Below are positions 58,400 to 64,000 of a stretch of DNA of 64,000 bases, piece after piece. A model generated the notes under the pieces. It had not been told where the DNA came from. It did not search any database and saw only the letters and a program-made list of their open reading frames with translations. Positions within the stretch are counted from its first letter, which is position 1. Each line of letters begins with the position of its first letter. The position numbers were made by a program, and so were the translations under genes. Source of the stretch: Wenzhouxiangella sp. (lineage in GTDB: Bacteria; Pseudomonadota; Gammaproteobacteria; Xanthomonadales; Wenzhouxiangellaceae); NCBI GenBank assembly GCA_007134485.1, contig SLKT01000042.1, positions 1 to 64,000 of the forward strand. The letters run 5' to 3'.

Positions 58400-59338
58400 T
58401 CAATTCTCCAGTTCATCAATCAGGGATTCCATCTGGCTGACCTGGTGCAGGGATACGCAGGACAGCTTGCGGTCGATTCGTCGCGCCAGACCACTGAGTA
58501 CCCGGCCAGGCCCACATTCGGCCAGGTGCTTGATACCGGCCGCGCCCATGGCCTGCACGGTTTCGGTCCAACGCACCGGCGCCGACATCTGCCCGACCAA
58601 TGCGGCGCGAATGTCTTCGGGTTTGCTACGCGCCTGAAAATCGATATTGTGGAGCACCGGCACTTGTGGCTCGGAAATACGAATTTCGGCCAGCACCTCG
58701 GCCAGTCCATCGGCGGCCGGTTTCATCAGCTTGCTGTGCGAGGGCACGCTGACCGGCAGGATCATCGCGCGCTTGGCCCCGGCATCCCGACACTTGTGCA
58801 TGGCCCGCTCCACCGCGGCACTGTGACCGGCAATTACCAGCTGTCCCGGAGAGTTGTAATTGGCCGGTGCGACCACCTGGTCTTCGCAGGCTTCGCGACA
58901 AATGGCCTCGACCACTTCATCCTCCAGCCCCAGAACCGCGGCCATTGCGCCCACACCTGCCGGCACCGCCGACTGCATCAGCCGGCCGCGCTCGGCAACC
59001 ACCCGTACCGCGTCAGCAAAATCGATGGCCTCGGCGGCAACCAGTGCGGCATATTCACCCAGGCTGTGTCCGGCAAACATGGCCGGCGCGGGGCCGCCAA
59101 GGCCCTGCCAGACTCGCCAGACGGCAATCCCGCCAGCCAGCATGGCCGGCTGGGTCAGTTCGGTTCGGTCCAGGTCTTCGGCCGGGCCGTCACTGACCAG
59201 CTTCCACAGATCCATTTCCAGCGCTTGGCCGGCCTGGTCAAAGGTATCCCGAACTTCGCGTCGCTCTCCAGCCAGTTCGGCCAGCATGCCGACCGACTGC
59301 GAACCCTGTCCGGGGAACAGCATGGCAAGTGTTGTCAT
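58400..59338 (-). CDS. fabD: Malonyl-CoA:ACP transacylase
   Basis: A 312-residue enzyme that loads malonate onto ACP. LFPGQGSQSVGM is the oxyanion segment, GHSLGEYAALVAA carries the nucleophilic serine, VGAMAAVLG the arginine-proximal region and VPSHSKLMKPAADGL the catalytic histidine. Standard family length. Downstream of fabH, upstream of fabG. Confidence 0.96.
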   Translation of the reverse strand: MTTLAMLFPGQGSQSVGMLAELAGERREVRDTFDQAGQALEMDLWKLVSDGPAEDLDRTELTQPAMLAGGIAVWRVWQGLGGPAPAMFAGHSLGEYAALVAAEAIDFADAVRVVAERGRLMQSAVPAGVGAMAAVLGLEDEVVEAICREACEDQVVAPANYNSPGQLVIAGHSAAVERAMHKCRDAGAKRAMILPVSVPSHSKLMKPAADGLAEVLAEIRISEPQVPVLHNIDFQARSKPEDIRAALVGQMSAPVRWTETVQAMGAAGIKHLAECGPGRVLSGLARRIDRKLSCVSLHQVSQMESLIDELEN

Positions 59339-59360
59339 GGTTCAAGTCAATTTCAGGTAA

Positions 59361-60326
59361 TCAGTAAACAACCAGTGCGGCGCCCCAGGTGAAACCGCCG
59401 CCAAACGCCTCCAGCAACAGCTTCTCACCGCGCTTGACTTCTCCGGATCGGATGGCGACATCAAGCGCCATGGGCACGGAAGCAGCCGAGGTGTTGCCGT
59501 GACGGTCCACGGTGACAATGACCTGGTCCATGGACATGGCCAGTTTGCGTGCGGTCGCCTTGATGATTCTCAGATTGGCCTGGTGCGGAATCAGCCAGTC
59601 CAGGTCGGATTTATCGAGCTGATTGGCCGCCAGCGTCTCGTCGACGATTCGACCCAGCGTGTTGACCGCCACCTTGAAGACTTCGTTGCCCTTCATGCTG
59701 ACCCGAACGCCACCGCGTTCCTCGGCCTCGAAGCCGCGCGACACACCGACATCGGTCTTGAGCAGATCCCCGTACCCGCCATTGGCGTGAATGTGCGTCG
59801 ACAGGATACCGGGCGCTTCATCAGCCACCAGCACGGCGGCTCCAGCGCCATCACCGAACAGCACGCAGGTTCCGCGATCGGACCAGTCGATCATGCGCGT
59901 CAGGGTCTCGGCGCCGACCACCAGCACACGATTGGCATTACCGGCACGGATGTACTGATCGGCGACCGACAGGGCGTAGATGAATCCCGAGCAAGCGGCA
60001 TTGACATCGAAGGCACCGCACTCTTCCATGCCAAGTCGATGTTGCAGCAGGCAGGCGGTCGAGGGAAACACCACATCCGGGGTGGTCGTGCCGACGATCA
60101 ACAGATCGATCTGATCGGGCTTCAGCCCCGCCGCATCGAGGGCATTGAGCGCCGCCTGTTCGGCCAGGTCACAGGTCGTCTGGCCTTCAGCCGCGACCCG
60201 GCGTTCACAAATGCCGGTGCGCTCGCGAATCCACTGGTCGGTAGTATCAACCAGCTTTTCGAGATCGGCATTGGTCAGCACTTTTTCCGGGAGATACCTG
60301 CCGGTGCCGGCGATGCGCGCATACAT
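59361..60326 (-). CDS. fabH: 3-oxoacyl-ACP synthase III
   Basis: A 321-residue enzyme that starts fatty-acid synthesis by condensing acetyl-CoA with malonyl-ACP. The triad is visible: Cys in [18 protein letters not shown], His in [12 protein letters not shown] and Asn in [38 protein letters not shown] is the family N-terminus. It lies 27 bases after plsX on the same strand. Confidence 0.96.
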   Translation of the reverse strand: MYARIAGTGRYLPEKVLTNADLEKLVDTTDQWIRERTGICERRVAAEGQTTCDLAEQAALNALDAAGLKPDQIDLLIVGTTTPDVVFPSTACLLQHRLGMEECGAFDVNAACSGFIYALSVADQYIRAGNANRVLVVGAETLTRMIDWSDRGTCVLFGDGAGAAVLVADEAPGILSTHIHANGGYGDLLKTDVGVSRGFEAEERGGVRVSMKGNEVFKVAVNTLGRIVDETLAANQLDKSDLDWLIPHQANLRIIKATARKLAMSMDQVIVTVDRHGNTSAASVPMALDVAIRSGEVKRGEKLLLEAFGGGFTWGAALVVY

Positions 60327-60353
60327 TCGCTCAGGCTCCCTTTGAAACTTTCA

Positions 60354-61355
60354 TCAGTAACTCTCCCAAAGTTTGCTCTCGAGTTGCCCAACCAGATCGT
60401 TTCTGGCCTGAAGCGCAGCCAGCTCGATGGCGCGCGCATATCCTCGCGCGCAACTGCCACCGTGGCTCTTGATGACGGTACCACGAATACCCAGCATCGG
60501 GGCGCCATTATGCCGGGCCGGATCAAGCATGTCATGCAGCGCCCGAACGCGCGAACGTGCAAGCAGACCCGCCAGGCTACCCTTGAGGGTCTGGCGAAAG
60601 GATTCCGACATCAGTCGGACCGCGCCCTCTGCCCCCTTGAGGAGGACATTGCCGACGAATCCGTCACATACAACCAGGTCCACGCGGGCCTCGAAGACCT
60701 GATCCGGCTCGATGAATCCGGCATACTCCAGAGACGGCTCGGCATCGATCAATCGCGCGGCCTCCCGGATGACATCCGGACCCTTGCCCGGCTCGGTACC
60801 GATATTGAGTAATCCAATGCGCGGCTGACGCTGCTCGAGCACCGAAAACCCGACGTTTCCCAAATGGGCAAACTCCAGCAGTCGCCGGGCATCCACATTG
60901 ACATTGGCGCCCAGGTCAAGCATCCAGACCACGCGAGTCGTCGTGGGAATCGCCCCCATGAGGGCGGGCCTTTCAATACCCGGCAACATGCCAAGGCGCT
61001 GGCGCGAAATGGCCATCAATGCGGCCGTGCTGCCACCACTGACGACGGCGTCGGCGCCCTGATCGGCCAGCCGGCCAATCGCCGCCCACATGCTGCTGCG
61101 CTGCCCATGACGAATGGCCTGGACTGCAGACGCGTCGGCAGGCAATTCCTCCTCGGCGATGATCAGTTCAATCTTCGATTGCAGCGCTTTCGGCAGCGAG
61201 GATATACGAGCGCCAAGCGATGCGGGTCCGGCCAGAGCGATCTGCACAAGAGGATCATTCTGCAGCGAAAGCTGCAGCGCCGGGACGACCACATCGGGGC
61301 CTTCGTCGCCGCCCATCGCGTCGACGGCAATCCACACCGTTTGCTGATCGGTCAC
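60354..61355 (-). CDS. plsX: Phosphate acyltransferase PlsX
   Basis: A 333-residue enzyme that converts acyl-ACP to acyl-phosphate for phospholipid synthesis. IAVDAMGGDEGPDVVVPALQLSL at the N-terminus, SGGSTAALMAISRQRLGMLPGIERPAL and CDGFVGNVLLKGAEG are diagnostic. It starts 15 bases after rpmF, in the conserved rpmF-plsX-fabH order. Confidence 0.95.
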   Translation of the reverse strand: MTDQQTVWIAVDAMGGDEGPDVVVPALQLSLQNDPLVQIALAGPASLGARISSLPKALQSKIELIIAEEELPADASAVQAIRHGQRSSMWAAIGRLADQGADAVVSGGSTAALMAISRQRLGMLPGIERPALMGAIPTTTRVVWMLDLGANVNVDARRLLEFAHLGNVGFSVLEQRQPRIGLLNIGTEPGKGPDVIREAARLIDAEPSLEYAGFIEPDQVFEARVDLVVCDGFVGNVLLKGAEGAVRLMSESFRQTLKGSLAGLLARSRVRALHDMLDPARHNGAPMLGIRGTVIKSHGGSCARGYARAIELAALQARNDLVGQLESKLWESY

Positions 61356-61370
61356 GATCGCCAGGCAGGA

Positions 61371-61580
61371 TTATTCCTGCAGCTCTTCCTCGTCTTCTTC
61401 GAATTCCGGCGCGAACTCGACAACCTGGCGACCGCGATAGAAGCCCTCGGCAGAGACGTGATGACGACGATGGGTTTCCCCGGTCGCCAGTTCCTCCGAC
61501 AGGGTCGGCGCCTTCAGCCGGTCATGCGAACGGCGCATGCCGCGCTTCGACGGGGTCTTGCGACTCTTTTGAACAGCCAT
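61371..61580 (-). CDS. rpmF: 50S ribosomal protein L32
   Basis: A 69-residue ribosomal protein. [20 protein letters not shown] is the invariant basic N-terminus and [14 protein letters not shown] the conserved end. It lacks the zinc cysteines of the C+ form. An acidic tail ([11 protein letters not shown]) makes it slightly longer than E. coli L32. Situated between yceD and plsX. Confidence 0.96.
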   Translation of the reverse strand: MAVQKSRKTPSKRGMRRSHDRLKAPTLSEELATGETHRRHHVSAEGFYRGRQVVEFAPEFEEDEEELQE

Positions 61581-61601
61581 GATTGCTACTCCATGAAAAT
61601 G

Positions 61602-62117
61602 TCAATTTCGGTCGCGCTTTGCAGATTTCAGCGCGGCCAGTACTTCAAAGGGCCGATGAGTCTCCTGACCCACCGATTGTTGCGTATCACTCACCCGCTC
61701 CGATTCCGGATCAATCGGCACCAGGGGCAGACTCAGTAGCACTTCTTCCTCGATCAATTCCAGCAATTTCAGTCGGTTATCGGCACACAGCTTGGGCTCG
61801 TAGTCATCCGGCAAACCATCGGCCGCCTGTTCACTGCTGACCACCCCGACCACCGAACTGCCTTCAATCTCCTGGTCGAAGGTCTTCAGAGAGCGCTGAC
61901 ACTGCATCGGCACCGTACCGGCAACCTGCACTTCAACGCGCACCTGGCGCTGCTCGTCATGGGCGAATGTCAACCGGAAGCTCACTTCAGTGGACTCACG
62001 TTCGACAATCAAGCCTTCAAGGCGCTGCATTCGAGCCAGCGGCACAGTCCCGGAAAACTCTCGCCGGGCCGCAGCGGCCTTGTCTGGATGTACCCAATCA
62101 GGGAAATCTCGCGACAT
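61602..62117 (-). CDS. yceD: DUF177 protein YceD (23S rRNA accumulation protein)
   Basis: A 171-residue protein of the YceD/DUF177 family, linked in E. coli and plants to 23S rRNA accumulation. MQRLEGLIVERESTEVSFRLTFAHDEQRQVRVEVQVAGTVPMQCQRSLK is the conserved core, and LIEEEVLLSLPLVPID the signature tail. ATG 62117 is chosen; the frame stays open to 62501 but that extension lies antisense to maf and looks nothing like a protein. First gene of the rpmF-fab operon. Confidence 0.9.
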   Translation of the reverse strand: MSRDFPDWVHPDKAAAARREFSGTVPLARMQRLEGLIVERESTEVSFRLTFAHDEQRQVRVEVQVAGTVPMQCQRSLKTFDQEIEGSSVVGVVSSEQAADGLPDDYEPKLCADNRLKLLELIEEEVLLSLPLVPIDPESERVSDTQQSVGQETHRPFEVLAALKSAKRDRN

Positions 62118-62192
62118 AAGCCGGCCATTATACCATTGCGCCCTTTCATGCCACAATGACCCACGCTGCAAAAGGATGAAACGGAAATCGAC

Positions 62193-62774
62193 GTGAAAGA
62201 CCTGATTCTGGCCTCCGGCTCGACCTATCGTCGTGACATGCTGGCCCGCCTGGAGCTGCCCTTTGGCGTGCAGGCCGCCAACATCGACGAAACCCCGCGC
62301 CCCGGCGAGCACGCTGACGCGCTGGCTGTGCGCCTGGGCCTTGAAAAGGCCGTCCATGTGGCCCGCGACCGGCCCGAGGCGATCGTCATCGGCTCCGACC
62401 AGGTCGCCGAGTGCAACGGGCGACTGCTGGGCAAGCCCGGCAGTATCGACAAGGCCATCGAGCAACTGACCTTCTGCAATGGACGGGAGGTGGTCTTTCA
62501 CTCATCAGTGGCCGTGGTCCGGGGCGCACGAGTGATCGGTCAGGAACGGGTGCCGACCCGGGTTCGCCTGCGCAAGCTCAGCCGGGATCGCATTCGCAGC
62601 TACGTGATGCGCGAAAAGCCGATTGATTGTGCCGGCGCCATGAAAAGCGAGGCCCTGGGCATCGTCCTGGCCGCATCCATTTCCAGCGATGACCCCACCG
62701 CCCTGATCGGGTTGCCGCTGATCGCCACGGTCAGCCTGCTCGAGTCCGCCGGAGTGGAGATCATCCAGCCCTGA
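62193..62774 (+). CDS. yceF: Maf-like nucleoside triphosphate pyrophosphatase (YceF type)
   Basis: A 193-residue house-cleaning pyrophosphatase. LILASGSTYRRDMLARL is the N-terminal substrate loop, IVIGSDQVAE has the catalytic Asp, and REKPIDCAGAMKSEALGI and DDPTALIGLPL complete the family pattern. The YceF branch prefers 7-methyl-GTP; the assignment to this branch rests on the divergent position next to yceD-rpmF, as in E. coli. GTG start. Confidence 0.9.
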   Translation: MKDLILASGSTYRRDMLARLELPFGVQAANIDETPRPGEHADALAVRLGLEKAVHVARDRPEAIVIGSDQVAECNGRLLGKPGSIDKAIEQLTFCNGREVVFHSSVAVVRGARVIGQERVPTRVRLRKLSRDRIRSYVMREKPIDCAGAMKSEALGIVLAASISSDDPTALIGLPLIATVSLLESAGVEIIQP

Positions 62775-62845
62775 TTCGACCGCCTGGTCAGCCACCTCGG
62801 TGGTAAACTCTGCCTACCATACGCAACTGAATGGAGTCGCCCTTC

Positions 62846-64000
62846 ATGCCATCTCAGGCTTCTGAATCGAAGAGCTCGAAACACTGGCGCCTGGAGTCCG
62901 ATCTCGACGGAATCTCCTGGCTTTACATCGACCGTGATGATGAGAAGGTCAACAGCCTGGGCACCGAGGTGCTCTCGGAGCTCGAACAGATCATCACCCA
63001 GCTCGAAAACGATCAGCCCACCGGCCTGGTGCTGATGTCGGGCAAGTCGCGCAACTTCATTGTCGGGGCCGATGTGCGTGAATTCGATGCCACCGACAAG
63101 GTCTCGGAACTCGAGGACAACGTGCGCAAGGTGCATGGCCTGTTCCAGCGCATCGAAGACCTGGCCTTTCCGACGGTGGTGGCATTCGAGGGTTATTGCC
63201 TCGGTGGCGGCCTGGAATTGTCATTGTGTTTCGACTGGCGGATCGCGCTGGATGCCGATCACACCCGCGTCGGCTTTCCGGAGGTCAACCTGGGCATTTA
63301 TCCGGGCTTCGGTGGCTCGGGACGCTCAATCCGTGCCATGGGTGGTCTGCAGGCCATGCAGATCATGCTGACCGGCAAGATGCTGCGTGCGCGCGCCGCG
63401 CGCGGACTTGGGCTGATTGACCAGACCGTGGACCGACACGGCTCGTTGCGCTGGGCGGCGCGCAACGCGGTACTGAAGAAGAAGCGCTCGTCGAAACCAC
63501 CGCTGAAATCACGCCTGACCACGCTGGGACCGGTCCGCAAGTTCCTGGCCGGCCAGATGCGCAAGCAGGTTCGTGGCAAGGCCCGACCGGAGCACTACCC
63601 CGCCCCGTACGAGCTGATCGACGCTTTCGAGGCCAGCGGCAACTCCCAGGCGACCATGATCCGGCTGGAGGCCGAAAAGGTCCCGCGCCTGCTGGCCGGA
63701 GACACCTCGCGCAACCTGCGCCGGGTGTTCAGGTTGATGGAATCCCTGAAGGAACAGGGCAAGCGCAGTGATTTCAAGGCGCGCCGGGTGCATGTCATCG
63801 GCGCCGGCGTGATGGGTGGCGACATTGCCGCCTGGTGCGCCTCGCGCGGCCTGGAAGTCACTCTGCAGGACCGCGAGATGAAATACATCGAGCCGGCGCT
63901 CAAGCGTGCCGGATCACTGTTCAAGCGGCGTCTGAAAAAGCCCGAGGCGATTGCGGCCGCCAAGCTACGTCTCAGGGCCGATGTCGAAGGCGCCGGCGTC
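62846..64000 (+). CDS. fadJ: Multifunctional fatty-acid oxidation enzyme, FadJ/FadB-like (3' end missing)
   Basis: The first 385 residues of an enoyl-CoA hydratase/3-hydroxyacyl-CoA dehydrogenase, cut by the window edge. The crotonase part (~15-210) shows the oxyanion segment KSRNFIVGADVREF, the first catalytic Glu in CLGGGLELSLCFDWRIA and the second in GFPEVNLGIYPGFGGSGR. VHVIGAGVMGGDIAAWCASRG (~317-337) opens the NAD-binding dehydrogenase domain. It carries out the hydration and oxidation steps of beta-oxidation. ATG 62846 has GGAG at 62833-62836; an in-frame ATG at 62831 is an alternative. FadJ versus FadB cannot be settled from the fragment. Confidence 0.88.
   Translation, partial: MPSQASESKSSKHWRLESDLDGISWLYIDRDDEKVNSLGTEVLSELEQIITQLENDQPTGLVLMSGKSRNFIVGADVREFDATDKVSELEDNVRKVHGLFQRIEDLAFPTVVAFEGYCLGGGLELSLCFDWRIALDADHTRVGFPEVNLGIYPGFGGSGRSIRAMGGLQAMQIMLTGKMLRARAARGLGLIDQTVDRHGSLRWAARNAVLKKKRSSKPPLKSRLTTLGPVRKFLAGQMRKQVRGKARPEHYPAPYELIDAFEASGNSQATMIRLEAEKVPRLLAGDTSRNLRRVFRLMESLKEQGKRSDFKARRVHVIGAGVMGGDIAAWCASRGLEVTLQDREMKYIEPALKRAGSLFKRRLKKPEAIAAAKLRLRADVEGAGV

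Noticed and set aside
57884..60812. Long plus-strand frames opposite fabG, fabD, fabH and plsX
   Set aside because: They are mirror frames of conserved fab genes and carry no motifs or ribosome-binding sites.
62118..62501. N-terminal extension of yceD across maf
   Set aside because: The extension is antisense to maf and lacks protein character; the conserved YceD region starts at 62117.
1..64000. tRNA or rRNA genes, CRISPR arrays, insertion sequences, prophage
   Set aside because: None recognised by eye on either strand; no regularly spaced long repeats and no transposase or integrase motifs. A tRNA or covariance-model scan would be decisive.

Overview
The window is 64 kb of a GC-rich gammaproteobacterial chromosome. 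Gene content and order point to a Wenzhouxiangella-like lineage (order Chromatiales or near Xanthomonadales); this assignment is inference from protein style and synteny. Supporting signs are the gammaproteobacterial DUF1820 gene, a split B12-dependent ribonucleotide reductase as in Pseudomonas, two blocks that keep E. coli/Pseudomonas gene order, and large secreted CSLREA beta-helix proteins, one of which ends in an IFADRFE-type tail. No tRNA, rRNA, CRISPR array, insertion sequence or phage gene was recognised.

Layout. 1-9000 is accessory: the 5' part of a type I restriction HsdR gene, a ribbon-helix-helix/RelE toxin-antitoxin pair, a small detoxification group (VOC protein, glutathione transferase, NTF2-like protein, AzoR and a divergent LysR regulator), an M48 protease, a secreted alpha/beta hydrolase and a HipB/HipA-like pair. 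Both toxin-antitoxin pairs have legible operators. 8715-15253 holds two giant secreted beta-helix proteins flanking a UspA gene; the first has a good sigma70-type promoter. 15299-18322 is nrdJab with a NrdR-box pair and a DnaA box upstream.

18383-25896 keeps the E. coli trmL-gpsA-secB-yibN // gpmI-envC-yibQ order, without grxC and with a CtpA-type protease inserted. 25875-35972 carries a sulfotransferase, an AbgT-family transporter, a secreted protein of unknown function, DUF1820, a rhomboid protease, the GspB/ExeA pair and a short PutA. 36111-41013 is a cytochrome c oxidase operon (DUF2244, coxB with a fused cytochrome c, ctaD, a 48-residue membrane protein, ctaG, ctaE) that stops at what looks like a truncated gene. 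41159-50782 holds an Lhr-type helicase, a small lipoprotein, a glutamate-cysteine-ligase-like protein fused to two CBS domains, fadD, a low-complexity inverted repeat, dinB and a class V aminotransferase.

50819-62117 is the fatty-acid/folate/DNA block yceD-rpmF-plsX-fabH-fabD-fabG-acpP-fabF-pabB-pabC-mltG-tmk-holB-pilZ, all on the minus strand, in essentially Pseudomonas/E. coli order with pabB added. The divergent maf/yceF gene and the start of a fadJ-type beta-oxidation gene close the window.

The most unusual observations are: the paired beta-helix proteins with two different C-terminal tails around a stress gene; a hipBA promoter whose operators cover the -35 and -10 and which predicts a leaderless transcript; four 8-bp operator repeats in front of the RHH/RelE pair; NrdR plus DnaA sites at nrdJab; the ligase-CBS fusion; and a PabB with the anthranilate-synthase-type PIAGT motif.
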